Shown piece by piece: positions 16,210 to 24,654 of a DNA stretch of 64,000 bases (its first letter is position 1; each line of letters opens with the position of its first letter). The notes under the pieces are model-generated. The model was not told where the DNA came from. It saw nothing but the letters and a program-made list of their open reading frames with translations, and searched no databases. This DNA comes from a virus, in the IMG/VR virus record IMGVR_UViG_3300017963_000188, positions 62,001 to 126,000 of that record; one strand, 5' to 3'. Both the position numbers and the translations under genes were made by a program.

Positions 16210-16468
16210 CTTCTTTCTCTATTACAAAATCAGGATTATATCCTTCGTTGTAGTCATGTTGAGATGTACCTTCAACTTCCCAACATAATTCACTGTCATC
16301 AATATCAGATCTATCAACATCTAATTGACCTCTAGATTCTCGAAGTTCATTCCTTACTTTTTCATAAGCTATCTTACGAGCTTCTTTCACATCCATATCA
16401 CCTTCAATCTTCACTACAGCATCGTAAAATACCCTAGCACTGCATTCAATCCCAATGTAATGTGTCAT
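16145..16468 (-). CDS. Small acidic unknown protein
   Basis: A 107-residue protein. Residues 15-45 form a charged helix (MDVKEARKIAYEKVRNELRE). The C-terminal third, very acidic, is encoded in the region that also encodes the phosphatase N-terminus. It follows the methyltransferase gene with no gap. No known domain. Confidence 0.55.
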   Translation of the reverse strand: MTHYIGIECSARVFYDAVVKIEGDMDVKEARKIAYEKVRNELRESRGQLDVDRSDIDDSELCWEVEGTSQHDYNEGYNPDFVIEKEDDSENQSIPDSRNLSLDFEEH

Positions 16469-17128
16469 CTACCATCTCCAAGAATAGCGTTTATGGTCAC
16501 GATCTTCTTTTTTCTTTTTACTACGAAGCATGTTCTCTACCCAAGCCCCCCTCCATGAATCGTAGTTATCTCGATTTAAGCACCGAGCAAATTTCCTATT
16601 GAGCTTTGAGATGCTCTTTAGATTATCGGTACACATATTGTACCAGATGTCAAAATAAATGGTGTCATATTTCACACCTTTATCAGGTTTCCATTCAAAG
16701 ATATCAGCCTGGACTATCTTCAACTTGTGGGGGTCCCACATAGCATTTCTGAGATGTGGTTCCACCAACTCAATGACTTCAGATGATTTTTCAATCACAG
16801 TGATAGAACTCACTTCTTCTTTCTCGGCAATGGGGAGTATGATCATTCCAATACCAAGACCTGCAATTAGAACATTACCATTAGATTTCCACACTACATC
16901 AAGATTGGATCTGCGTTCATGACCAGTATCAGACATGATAATGTCCCAACCATTATTGAGCTGGCAATATTTACCAGGAGATACGAAGGAATTACCACCT
17001 CGAAGTGCTGTGAACATACTGTCTTCTTCTGAAACAGTAATGTGTTCGATTTTATAATTCCCCACCTTCCCTTCGGGAATTACATGTATCATCTGGTAAT
17101 AGGTCCTGTCGTGCTTGGGAATCTCCAT
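16469..17128 (-). CDS. Class I methyltransferase-like protein (spermidine-synthase-like fold)
   Basis: A 219-residue protein. The Rossmann core is clear: VLIAGLGIGMIILPIA (motif I), SITVIEKSSEVIELVEPHL (acidic end of strand 2), KIVQADIFEW and DTIYFDIWYN (motif IV). The layout matches spermidine synthase-like methyltransferases, but the polyamine-binding residues cannot be confirmed. The tail is basic (SKKKKEDRDHKRY). ATG at 17128 follows GAGGAGACAG; 17092 is an alternative. The 5' end overlaps the next gene up. Confidence 0.7.
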   Translation of the reverse strand: MEIPKHDRTYYQMIHVIPEGKVGNYKIEHITVSEEDSMFTALRGGNSFVSPGKYCQLNNGWDIIMSDTGHERRSNLDVVWKSNGNVLIAGLGIGMIILPIAEKEEVSSITVIEKSSEVIELVEPHLRNAMWDPHKLKIVQADIFEWKPDKGVKYDTIYFDIWYNMCTDNLKSISKLNRKFARCLNRDNYDSWRGAWVENMLRSKKKKEDRDHKRYSWRW

Positions 17129-17243
17129 CTGTCTCCTCATCTTCCTCAGACATAGCTACAGTTTTGCCTGTTTTCAAATTTACATAATGAGAACCTATTA
17201 CGGACCATCCATCATCATCTATTTTATATTCTCCTTCAAGCAT
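17052..17243 (-). CDS. Small acidic unknown protein
   Basis: A 63-residue frame between the CCA-adding enzyme and the methyltransferase. ATG at 17243 lies inside the end of the former, behind GGAAAG. The N-terminal 45 residues look like a real small domain (DDDGWSVIGSHYVNLKTGK). The rest overlaps the methyltransferase start in another frame, so its true 3' extent is uncertain. Confidence 0.45.
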   Translation of the reverse strand: MLEGEYKIDDDGWSVIGSHYVNLKTGKTVAMSEEDEETDGDSQARQDLLPDDTCNSRREGGEL

Positions 17244-18594
17244 CTTGTTCTTTCCGATGTTGAAACACAATCTGCATCAGAGCTTCCATGTTGTTGTCTT
17301 CTGGCACATCCAGGACATGCTCCATCAAAGCATTCAACACTACACCCACTTGAGGACCAGGCTTGACACCCAGAGCCTGCATCACATCATGCCCATCCAC
17401 AGCCAAGTTACGTGGACTATTGGGGGTGAAGTCTTTTTGCTCATCACATCGTTTCTTGAAGGTCACGAAATCTTCGTGGTCCTTCTCAGACATCCCAGCA
17501 GAACGACTCCCAGCTTTGTCTGCAAAGCTCAAGATGAAAAAGTCTTTCAGACGTTCTTTCCCAATCTTGTTGATAAACCTTCTCACACCAGGATCTTTCA
17601 TCCTCCTGTTGCTTTGATCTGCCATATGGTGAAACACCAAATGCTTTACGAATTCTCGTTCTTCATTGGAGAACTTCATTCGACGCATGAAGTCTTCAGT
17701 GATACGAGCTGATTCTTTTTGATGATCTATGAATGCAAATTCACCTCGACGTTCGTCAAATTCCCTGACCACAGGCTTTCCAATATCATGTAGGAAAGCA
17801 GCCAGACGGATCAAGGGCCTATCAGCAGGGACATTCTTGATCACTGCTACGGTATGTCCCCACACATCAAAGTCATGGTAATGGTTCTGCTTGCAATCAA
17901 ACATAGCCTCTGCTTCTGGGCAGAAGTGTTCAAACAGACCACAGATTCTCAACTGTCTTAGGCCAGTTTCCACATGTTCTGAAGACAGAATCTTCATGAA
18001 CTCATCCCTGATTCGTTCTGGTGATACCTTAGTCAAGACCTTTGAACAGTCCTTCATTGCTTGCAAAGTAAATGGTTCGATCTGAAATCCTAACCGAGAT
18101 GCAAATCTGATTGCTCTCATCACTCTCAGACCGTCTTCCAAAAACCGATCCTTAGCTTTCCCTACTGCTTGGATCAACCCTGCCTTCAGGTCTTTCTCTC
18201 CACCAAAAGGATCTACCAAGACATCATCAATAGGATCAAAAGCCATTGCATTGATAGTGAAGTCACGACGGCTCAGGTCCTCATTAATGTCACTGATAAA
18301 ATCCACAGAATCAGGACGACGACCATCACTGTAGTTTCCATCACCCCTTAGGGTAGTGGCTTCAAAACCCTCACCATCAATCATGACTGTAACGGTACCA
18401 TACTCGATTCCCGTGGGTACAACTTTGGGGAACATGGCTACTACTTGATCTGGAAGAGCAGAAGTACAGATGTCCCAGTCTTTTGGATCTAGACCTAGAA
18501 TTGCATCTCGAACAGACCCACCTACGATGTGGGCAGAGAAGCCTTTTTCCTTCAGGCTCTTGATGATTTCTACAACTGGCTCTGGAACTCTCAT
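17236..18594 (-). CDS. cca: CCA-adding tRNA nucleotidyltransferase with HD domain
   Basis: A 452-residue class II tRNA nucleotidyltransferase that adds or repairs the 3' CCA of tRNA without a template. The head has IVGGSVRDAILG and DPKDWDICT (metal-binding DxD), then SRRDFTINAMAFD and RVMRAIRFASRLGF (the ERxxxE/DxxR nucleotide-choice region is in this stretch). Residues 235-330 hold an HD hydrolase domain with FLHDIGKP, as in the E. coli type. A promoter-like TCGGTATAGAAT lies upstream. All 28 tRNA genes here already encode CCA, so its job is probably repair of damaged ends. Confidence 0.95.
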   Translation of the reverse strand: MRVPEPVVEIIKSLKEKGFSAHIVGGSVRDAILGLDPKDWDICTSALPDQVVAMFPKVVPTGIEYGTVTVMIDGEGFEATTLRGDGNYSDGRRPDSVDFISDINEDLSRRDFTINAMAFDPIDDVLVDPFGGEKDLKAGLIQAVGKAKDRFLEDGLRVMRAIRFASRLGFQIEPFTLQAMKDCSKVLTKVSPERIRDEFMKILSSEHVETGLRQLRICGLFEHFCPEAEAMFDCKQNHYHDFDVWGHTVAVIKNVPADRPLIRLAAFLHDIGKPVVREFDERRGEFAFIDHQKESARITEDFMRRMKFSNEEREFVKHLVFHHMADQSNRRMKDPGVRRFINKIGKERLKDFFILSFADKAGSRSAGMSEKDHEDFVTFKKRCDEQKDFTPNSPRNLAVDGHDVMQALGVKPGPQVGVVLNALMEHVLDVPEDNNMEALMQIVFQHRKEQDA

Positions 18595-18608
18595 ACCATA
18601 CCTCCTAT

Positions 18609-18620
18609 ATTCTATACCGA
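18609..18620 (-). promoter_or_regulatory. Promoter-like element TCGGTATAGAAT
   Basis: Minus-strand TCGGTATAGAAT, followed by TATAGGAGGTATGGT and the start of the CCA-adding enzyme. It is identical in core to the copy at 1596-1607. Confidence 0.55.
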
Positions 18621-18727
18621 CCTGAACTCTTTTTTTAAAGAGAATTCTAGACCTAAAATAAATAGAAAAACAATTGGTATAATAATCTGTTTTTGTTAGT
18701 CTAATTCAAACTAGGGTGGAGACAAGT

Positions 18728-19078
18728 ATGGACACACAAAGATTTTTCGATGTAGCTTTACCCACAATGATCCTAAAACAGTGGGATCTTTTCAGAACTT
18801 TGAAAGGTTCTATCTCAGTTCAAATAGATGGGGTTGGTTCTTGGACCGTACAACTGGGTAACATACAAGAGCCCATAGGACCTCCTAAGGAAGGTTCTGA
18901 CCTGAGGCTATGGTTTACCCCTAATGCCTTCCAAGAATTCATTGACGGGCAGCTAGACGTTGTTTCAGCGGCACGTTTGGGTTCTGTCAAAGGTGATGGG
19001 AATTTTGGCCTGTTGGAGAGGCTGGCAGGTCTTTTACAACCCCCAACTTCAGCGTTGGGGCTAATGCTAACACGATAG
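18728..19078 (+). CDS. SCP2-like (sterol carrier type) small protein
   Basis: A 116-residue protein. Residues 12-95 follow the SCP2 pattern: an N-terminal helix, LKGSISVQIDGVGSWTVQL, an acidic DLRLWFTPNAFQEFIDGQLD, then SAARLGSVKGDGNFGLLERLAGLL. SCP2 domains bind lipids or hydrophobic ligands; one in a phage is unusual. ATG at 18728 follows GGTGGAGA; GTG at 18716 overlaps that site. A GGTATAATAATCTG box lies upstream. It is followed nine bases later by the EF-hand gene. Confidence 0.6.
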   Translation: MDTQRFFDVALPTMILKQWDLFRTLKGSISVQIDGVGSWTVQLGNIQEPIGPPKEGSDLRLWFTPNAFQEFIDGQLDVVSAARLGSVKGDGNFGLLERLAGLLQPPTSALGLMLTR

Positions 19079-19087
19079 GAGAAAGAC

Positions 19088-19507
19088 ATGGCACGAGTCG
19101 CAAAGGGAGATGTTCACCGAGTATTGGAAAACATGGGCCAGACGTTGATCGATGCAGGTGGTAAAGATGGTAGAGTTAGCAGAGCTGATGTTGATGAGAA
19201 GGTGAAGGGCCTGAAAGGAGCAGAGAAAGGTCTAGCAGCAACCTTCTTCAGTTTTGTAGATCATCGTGATCATGCTCCAGGAGCTACAGTCACAGCAAAG
19301 GATATCAACAAGGCTGTGGAATATGCAAAGACTCACCTGGTAGATAAGTATGATCTCAATCAGAATGGGCTGTCTCAGGATGAGATTTCTAAGATGAGCA
19401 AAATTGGTAAGCTGGCAGTGCATCTTGCAAAGGAACTCAAGGCAGCTACTTTTGAGAGTGTTGAATCAGCTTCTCAGATGGTGCAGTCAGCTCAGCAATC
19501 AGAATAA
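19088..19507 (+). CDS. EF-hand-like calcium-binding protein
   Basis: A 139-residue protein behind AGGAGAAAGAC. It contains DLNQNGLSQDEI (about residues 94-105), an exact EF-hand loop with acidic or polar ligands at 1, 3, 5, 9 and 12. An earlier GKDGRVSRADVDE (about 26-38) resembles a second, degenerate loop. Helices flank both. EF-hands are rare in phages. It may form a pair with the SCP2-like protein; no role is known. Confidence 0.65.
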   Translation: MARVAKGDVHRVLENMGQTLIDAGGKDGRVSRADVDEKVKGLKGAEKGLAATFFSFVDHRDHAPGATVTAKDINKAVEYAKTHLVDKYDLNQNGLSQDEISKMSKIGKLAVHLAKELKAATFESVESASQMVQSAQQSE

Positions 19508-20212
19508 TCATTTCACTCTAAGATTCTTCAAATCATTGTACCGCTTCATTATGTTTTCAGCATAATTGTTGGCTGTGACTGGATCTTTCTTTTTGATGAT
19601 GTCCCAATCAACCATACCAGGACCTCTATTATAGACAGCTAAAGCAAGTTCAAGGTCAGGATAAAGGTCTTGATAGGCTTTAAGTATTTGGATTCCATAT
19701 CTGATACTCACGTCAGGATCAAACAATGAACCTTTGATATTCCAAATCTTAGCCCAATGGTCCATAATCTGCATAAGTCCCTTAGCTCCCACTTTTGACT
19801 CAGCTTTTGGATCAAACCCTGATTCTACAGATATCATGGCTAGGATAAGATCAGAATCCATTCTATATTCTTTACTGTACCGATACACCTTGACAGCTAT
19901 ATCACGAGCCAGTTCACGATTCACCTCAGGTTTTAGATAAATAATTTTGAGAAAGATAACATTTTCATGGTGACTGGACATTATTGTGGTACGGAGTTTT
20001 ACCAGCTCTTCGTCTACAGATTTGGATTTATGGTCAAGAACTTTATTCTGTTCTGAAATGGTTTCTAATTCAAACCGAGATGTTATCATCTCCATAATAT
20101 TGAAACCACATACTGCTATATTTAGGATGCAAATGGCGATAGTTAAATAATGCATCTTTGTTGGTTTCTGTGGTGGTGGTGCAGGAGGTAATGGTGTTTG
20201 TATATCAGTCAC
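19508..20212 (-). CDS. Membrane-anchored lytic transglycosylase (SLT family)
   Basis: A 234-residue protein. A short proline-rich cytoplasmic part (PLPPAPPPQKP) precedes one membrane helix (about 21-42), a coiled-coil spacer, and a goose-lysozyme-like SLT domain from about residue 110. The domain has MISVESGFDPKAES (catalytic Glu), VGAKGLMQIM and LALAVYNRGPG, the three family motifs. It cuts peptidoglycan between MurNAc and GlcNAc. The N-terminal anchor places the domain in the periplasm, so it probably acts in lysis or wall modification. Confidence 0.9.
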   Translation of the reverse strand: MTDIQTPLPPAPPPQKPTKMHYLTIAICILNIAVCGFNIMEMITSRFELETISEQNKVLDHKSKSVDEELVKLRTTIMSSHHENVIFLKIIYLKPEVNRELARDIAVKVYRYSKEYRMDSDLILAMISVESGFDPKAESKVGAKGLMQIMDHWAKIWNIKGSLFDPDVSIRYGIQILKAYQDLYPDLELALAVYNRGPGMVDWDIIKKKDPVTANNYAENIMKRYNDLKNLRVK

Positions 20213-20224
20213 GGTTAAAACCTT

Positions 20225-21127
20225 TCACTTCCAGATTCTGTTCCAAATAAATTTCAACCTTTGACCAATTCTTTTGAGCAATGATGCTCTTTTCAGGAAT
20301 GGTAAATCACCATATATCTGAAATCCTGCTGCCCCTTTGTGACCTCCACCATCATAACGTATTGCTATGGCACTCACATCAACATCTTCCTTGGTGCTAT
20401 ACAACGAGACTTTCCAGAAACCTTTTTTTGACCAATGGAAAACAATCATCAAATCATAGATTTCAGGGTCCCATTTAGAGTCAAAAATTTTTGAACTGGC
20501 AAAGCCCTTATTGAGAGCTATAGCTTTCTTACCATCAATTTCGGTTTCAAAGCTGTACCCTCTGCAATATTTTGTCTCTTGTACCTTTTCATACTCAATA
20601 ATGAATTCCCCATCCTTCAAGGTTTTGTTAAGGAATTCTTTGTCATCACTAAGCATCTTTTCCCAGATATCAGATTGAGGGAATGTGTTAGGATAGATTC
20701 TCATACCATATTGAAACACCAAAGTATCAGGATCTTCATGATCCCATACATCATATCGTCCCAATAGATACACAGCTCTTGGCATCTCAACGTCAGGATA
20801 GATATACTCCCAAGTCAACTCACACCCAGCAGTACCATTTCTACTATTACCTTCAGCAGAGAAATCATTTTTCTCAGCATTATCTAGAGCCGATTTATGA
20901 TGATCAATCCAGATCAGGTTACAAGATTCTTTGAGACGAATCATATCACTGAACGGTTGCAGAGAGAAATCTACCATGTAAACGGTATCATCCTTTCCAA
21001 TCTCATCCCATGGGAATGGGTCTCCATAATTAATCCCATGTAGTTTGCAATCTGGGTGTTTCCGATGCACGATTGCGCCAGAGCAATGACCATCAAGGTC
21101 TACGGAATGAAAGAAACAGTGAATCAT
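20225..21127 (-). CDS. DHH-family phosphoesterase
   Basis: A 300-residue protein with DHH/DHHA1 motifs in order: DLDGHCSGA (10-18), VDFS (54-57), WIDHHKSA (74-81), a GRYDVWDHED segment (122-131) and GGGHKGAAGFQ near residue 262. The family includes oligoribonucleases (NrnA) and c-di-NMP hydrolases that use two manganese ions. The substrate cannot be told. It could recycle nucleotides or remove host cyclic dinucleotide signals. Confidence 0.85.
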   Translation of the reverse strand: MIHCFFHSVDLDGHCSGAIVHRKHPDCKLHGINYGDPFPWDEIGKDDTVYMVDFSLQPFSDMIRLKESCNLIWIDHHKSALDNAEKNDFSAEGNSRNGTAGCELTWEYIYPDVEMPRAVYLLGRYDVWDHEDPDTLVFQYGMRIYPNTFPQSDIWEKMLSDDKEFLNKTLKDGEFIIEYEKVQETKYCRGYSFETEIDGKKAIALNKGFASSKIFDSKWDPEIYDLMIVFHWSKKGFWKVSLYSTKEDVDVSAIAIRYDGGGHKGAAGFQIYGDLPFLKRASLLKRIGQRLKFIWNRIWK

Positions 21128-21129
21128 AT

Positions 21130-21369
21130 CTACTCCTCAGTATCTATTTTCTTGATTAGTTCATCAATCTGAATGCAGAGTTTCATCTGATCAGTATCTA
21201 AAGCTTTTATTTCAGGTCCACCAAGTTTAGGACGACCAAGCAAATTTTTCTGAGAACCCATCCTTTTCACGTCTTGAGCTGAGACGTTTGGATCTCCAGT
21301 TTGAATGATATTGGATCTCATTTGAAGTCCATAAATGATGAGATTTCGTTCTTCTCTAGTCAATTCCAT
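21130..21369 (-). CDS. Small unknown protein
   Basis: A 79-residue helical protein with a central Gly/Pro-rich segment (LLGRPKLGGPEIKAL). It is two to three bases from its neighbours in a tightly packed minus-strand operon (20.2-23.0 kb). No known domain. Confidence 0.6.
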   Translation of the reverse strand: MELTREERNLIIYGLQMRSNIIQTGDPNVSAQDVKRMGSQKNLLGRPKLGGPEIKALDTDQMKLCIQIDELIKKIDTEE

Positions 21370-21372
21370 GTT

Positions 21373-21720
21373 TTACTCAAAAATGTCTTGGACAAGTTCT
21401 TCTACCACAATATCTAGATATTCAGGACTCTTGTCATCAAGAACTCCATTGAGTCCTGCTTTCAATTTCTCTGTCAGCCATTCCCTAGACATAATTTCAA
21501 TGGGAGCTTCTTTGAAATCTCGATCATTGAATTTTAGGTCTGGGACAACATCAACACAAAACATCTCCTGGTCTTCAGTGTTGAGTTGTGAAATCACTAC
21601 TCCTTTGGGGACTTCTTCACAATATCGGCACCCATTGATTACTTCGAGGGTATAGACAGTATCACCAGGACCTTCAAATTTATACTGGGGTACAAAATCC
21701 CCACATCCACAAGCACCCAT
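21373..21720 (-). CDS. Small cysteine-rich N-terminus protein
   Basis: A 115-residue protein that opens MGACGCGDF and has CRYC at residues 31-34, a possible zinc site. The C-terminal half is helical and acidic. It lies in the same operon as the DHH phosphoesterase. Unknown function. Confidence 0.6.
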   Translation of the reverse strand: MGACGCGDFVPQYKFEGPGDTVYTLEVINGCRYCEEVPKGVVISQLNTEDQEMFCVDVVPDLKFNDRDFKEAPIEIMSREWLTEKLKAGLNGVLDDKSPEYLDIVVEELVQDIFE

Positions 21721-21722
21721 AT

Positions 21723-21971
21723 CTACTCCTCATATTCAATTATTGGGAATTGTTTACCTGATATGGTTTCTTCTCTCCCACATTCTTCACATCTATGGGG
21801 GTATTTTATTGGGTAGGTAGGGTAATACGTGTCCATTGGTACCATCTCTCCACCACAGTCACAAAACAGTTTAGTCTCGAAAACTTTAACTTCTCTTTTG
21901 ACTTTTTTCATGGCTCCATCCGAATGACAAGATTTGAGGTAATACTCATCAATATTTCTATCATACCTCAT
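21723..21971 (-). CDS. Zinc-ribbon small protein
   Basis: At most 82 residues. CDCG (37-40) and CEECGRE (61-67) make a zinc ribbon, with PMDTYYPTYPIKYPH between them. The start at 21971 overlaps the upstream gene by 11 bases. An internal ATG at 21911 also follows GGAG, so the short form is possible. Confidence 0.6.
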   Translation of the reverse strand: MRYDRNIDEYYLKSCHSDGAMKKVKREVKVFETKLFCDCGGEMVPMDTYYPTYPIKYPHRCEECGREETISGKQFPIIEYEE

Positions 21972-23049
21972 CCCACTTAATGGCCTGAATCACTACGTCA
22001 GGATAAAGTTCTCGACTCATGATTTCAATGCACATCTCATTGATTCGTTTTCTATTTGGCTCACGAGGCAATGAGGTTGTCTTCTTCAACTCCAAGAATA
22101 GACGTTCTTTTTCAAGAGCCCATTCTTCTAGCTGTTCAAATGACCAGGCCCCTTGACCAATAGTCATGAGTTCTTTTGCGTCAGGACGACGTACAATGAC
22201 CCCTTTACCAGTAAGGATTTCTTCACCCATCCTGATGAGCCTTACTAGATTTGTAGCGTGTTTACAATCATATCCAAACTTAGCTTCTAGTTCAGCTCGT
22301 TTTGGGTTCCTATTTTTCTTCCAGTTCTGGTAGCTATTCCACTCATTAATAGCATTCTGATATTGACGTTCCCTGGACATGGCCTCAATGAAGTTGTCAG
22401 AACAACCTGTTAGCTTCTGAATCTCAGCCCAGTTTTGTTCGTCCCCAGGATCAAAACTCTGCAAAAGACCAACTGTATTTACTTCTCGAAGTTCCTCCAG
22501 AGTCTCATCACTGAGTCTAGCTTCCTCAATAGATCCTTTCAGAATGTGGTTCAGCACATAGAAGAAAGCTCCCATATGGTCACGGCTCACAAGCTTGTGA
22601 GTCTCAGGAAGACCATAGGTTCCACGTTCTGGCTTTGTCTTTGGTGGGTTCAAAAGCCAGTTTCGGTGCCTTCTGATACGTTTAAGCTGTGAGAAGGCAT
22701 AGCCCAAATAGCTGCTACCCATCTTTGAGGAAAGGAACAAATCCCTGTGGTCTCTGATCAGCTTTCCTGTGTCTGTCATGGTCACGACATCAGAGTCTTC
22801 ACAGTACAGAATCTCAAAGCTAGAGGGGTTAGCTGCAAGAGCCATGTTACAGAATTTCTTCAGATCCCACAACACTCGGTCAGGTTCCTTGATTTCTTTC
22901 TGCTCAAATCTCTGGAGACATCCAAGATAATATTGAATTGGAGCCAGAGCAATACCCCTGAAATCCTCATCAGAGTCTGGTCTGCTGGTCCCATAAGCAT
23001 GGGACCCAAACCATGTTTCGTATATAATTTTCAAGTCTTTTAGATCCAT
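21961..23049 (-). CDS. Nucleotidyltransferase-superfamily protein (COG3541/YcgL-like)
   Basis: A 362-residue protein. The N-terminal GSHAYGTSRPDSDEDFRGI is the Pol-beta-type nucleotidyltransferase loop (GS--YG----SD-D--G) with the metal-binding acidic residues. A helical region with FCNMALAANPSSFEILYC follows. Homologues are common in phages and act on unknown substrates. Next to a CCA-adding enzyme and RNA ligases an RNA-end role is possible but unproved. It is the first gene of its operon. Confidence 0.8.
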   Translation of the reverse strand: MDLKDLKIIYETWFGSHAYGTSRPDSDEDFRGIALAPIQYYLGCLQRFEQKEIKEPDRVLWDLKKFCNMALAANPSSFEILYCEDSDVVTMTDTGKLIRDHRDLFLSSKMGSSYLGYAFSQLKRIRRHRNWLLNPPKTKPERGTYGLPETHKLVSRDHMGAFFYVLNHILKGSIEEARLSDETLEELREVNTVGLLQSFDPGDEQNWAEIQKLTGCSDNFIEAMSRERQYQNAINEWNSYQNWKKNRNPKRAELEAKFGYDCKHATNLVRLIRMGEEILTGKGVIVRRPDAKELMTIGQGAWSFEQLEEWALEKERLFLELKKTTSLPREPNRKRINEMCIEIMSRELYPDVVIQAIKWDEV

Positions 23050-23142
23050 TTTTCAATTCCTCCATATAGAGTACACATAAATAATTTTTTTGTACTCTCT
23101 AGCTATATACTGATCTTCAGTAGAAATTTAAAGGAGAAATCC

Positions 23143-23628
23143 ATGGCTGAAAATGCACGAGACGAAATCCAAAGATACATTGGAGACCTAGAGGACAGAA
23201 CCTCAAACATCAAGAAATTGATTGATAAGTTCACAGAACATCAATCTGATATAGAACATTATTCTAGCAGTGTTGATGAATTGATCTCAGGTGAATTCTC
23301 CTCTTCTCTAGAAGTACCTCCTGTGGTTGACAAGCAACTTCAAGATCTCATCAATGAACATGGAGATCTTCTCTTGGCTATTGATACAGAATCAGATTCT
23401 GAGCATTCAGAAATGACCTGGGGTGTTTTGGATGCTGTCAATGATTATCTCTCACATTATGACGACATCGAAGCTGACCTAGAGACTCTCAATGCTGGGC
23501 TGAAAGAAGTGGTATCCAACATAGAAGACGTATTACATGCTTGGAACAGGAAAGATGTTCAGAAACTAGACAAGCTAAGTGACCAACTTACTGATGCAAT
23601 CACTGGTTTGAAAAGACTCCTTAAGTAA
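23143..23628 (+). CDS. Coiled-coil protein, unknown
   Basis: A 161-residue protein, almost wholly helical, acidic, with heptad-like spacing at 10-50 and 110-155. The start follows AAAGGAGAAATCC. It ends 54 bases into the convergent thymidylate kinase gene. No known domain. Confidence 0.65.
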   Translation: MAENARDEIQRYIGDLEDRTSNIKKLIDKFTEHQSDIEHYSSSVDELISGEFSSSLEVPPVVDKQLQDLINEHGDLLLAIDTESDSEHSEMTWGVLDAVNDYLSHYDDIEADLETLNAGLKEVVSNIEDVLHAWNRKDVQKLDKLSDQLTDAITGLKRLLK

Positions 23629-24213
23629 CTCTATACAATCTTCAAAAACCTTTTCTTTACTTTGTTCTCCATTTACAAATTTGACATTTGGGAGACGTTT
23701 ATAGAGTAGATTGTATTCTTGGGCTATTTTATCCAGGAAGTCATTGTTTTCAAACCTATCAGCATATTGACCAGTCTCAGCCCACCTCTTTTCCAATCTA
23801 TTAAGAGCTGTATTTGTAGCTATCTTAATGACGATAGTGAGGTCAGGGGTTTTTGCTTTTTGATTGACACTCTGAGTGAAATCCATGCCGCATGTGATAC
23901 TCTGATAGACTAGGGAAGAACCTAACCCACGATCTCCTATTACCCATTTCCCAGACCTCAGCCAACCATTAACTTCTCGATCATGCACTAAACGGTCTGC
24001 TGCAAATAATAAAGCATGTACCTCTTCTATTGGATCTGATTCCTTCAGATATTTGCGAGCTATCTTTCCTATCTCACCGTCTGTTGGTTCTTTAGTAGAT
24101 ACAATATCAATATCATGGTTGTTAAAAGAACTCTCAATTAATTCACATTGAGTAGTAGAACCACATCCATCAATACCTTCTAGAACTACATATTTTGGTT
24201 CATCAATAACCAT
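23575..24213 (-). CDS. tmk: Thymidylate kinase
   Basis: A 212-residue dTMP kinase that makes dTDP for DNA synthesis. It has VVLEGIDGCGSTTQ (P-loop), the DR-(Y/G) region WVIGDRGLGSSLVYQS, and a LID-like segment RLEKRWAETGQYADRF. The P-loop Lys of the usual GSGKTTQ is Ser here; I recall related substitutions in some Tmk proteins, so the enzyme may still be active. It works with ThyX (44.6 kb) and the deoxynucleoside kinase (43.9 kb) in dTTP supply. Confidence 0.85.
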   Translation of the reverse strand: MVIDEPKYVVLEGIDGCGSTTQCELIESSFNNHDIDIVSTKEPTDGEIGKIARKYLKESDPIEEVHALLFAADRLVHDREVNGWLRSGKWVIGDRGLGSSLVYQSITCGMDFTQSVNQKAKTPDLTIVIKIATNTALNRLEKRWAETGQYADRFENNDFLDKIAQEYNLLYKRLPNVKFVNGEQSKEKVFEDCIELLKESFQTSDCISKLVT

Positions 24214-24430
24214 ATTTCAACCTTCTACTTTCAAAATAGGCTCGTGCTCTATCTGGTTTAGGTAAGCACTTAGCACAAGCTGTTTCAATTATTGTAAGAT
24301 CACCGTTAGATTTTCTGATAGGTCCTAGAGTCATCTGCCAACACCATTGTAACCGAATCGATGTTTGACATTCCATACACCATTCAGTCTTTATGATAGG
24401 GAAAATCTTTTTTATTGTAAACATTACCAT
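24203..24430 (-). CDS. Zinc-binding small protein
   Basis: At most 75 residues. CMEC (18-21) and CAKC (53-56) form a likely zinc ribbon; the tail is basic (DRARAYFESRRLKYG). It overlaps the upstream gene by 47 bases and has no clear ribosome site, so the start (24430 or 24424) is uncertain. Confidence 0.55.
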   Translation of the reverse strand: MVMFTIKKIFPIIKTEWCMECQTSIRLQWCWQMTLGPIRKSNGDLTIIETACAKCLPKPDRARAYFESRRLKYGY

Positions 24431-24584
24431 TGCAAGCCAATAGTTCCGTAAGAGTGACCCATTTTTTGCAGTATGGACACATATCTTTTGGTAACCTTAC
24501 CTTATAACTGAAATGCTTACCACAATCGCAAAGAACTATGAATAAAGCACCTCTTGATGTTTCTCTTGTCTCTTTAATTTCCAT
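24384..24584 (-). CDS. Zinc-ribbon small protein
   Basis: A 66-residue protein with CDCGKHF (19-25) and CPYCKKW (36-42), a classic zinc ribbon. It follows a structured leader (24592-24654) that contains a 14-codon frame. It lacks an AGGAGG of its own, so translation may be coupled to that leader. Confidence 0.65.
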   Translation of the reverse strand: MEIKETRETSRGALFIVLCDCGKHFSYKVRLPKDMCPYCKKWVTLTELLACNGNVYNKKDFPYHKD

Positions 24585-24591
24585 ATTTATT

Positions 24592-24654
24592 GAGGGGGGT
24601 CATATCCATGAGTGAATCAGGAGGTGACATACCCAAACAGACATGACCCCCCTC
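24592..24654 (-). promoter_or_regulatory. Long-range hairpin leader with a 14-codon frame
   Basis: GAGGGGGGTCAT (24592-24603) is perfectly complementary to ATGACCCCCCTC (24643-24654). On the minus strand the first arm read holds a GAGGAGG ribosome site and ATG (24644) for the peptide MSVWVCHLLIHSWI; its stop lies in the second arm (24600-24602). The hairpin would hide both. This looks like a leader that controls the zinc-ribbon gene downstream. GGTATAAT at about 24693-24700 may be its promoter. Confidence 0.5.
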
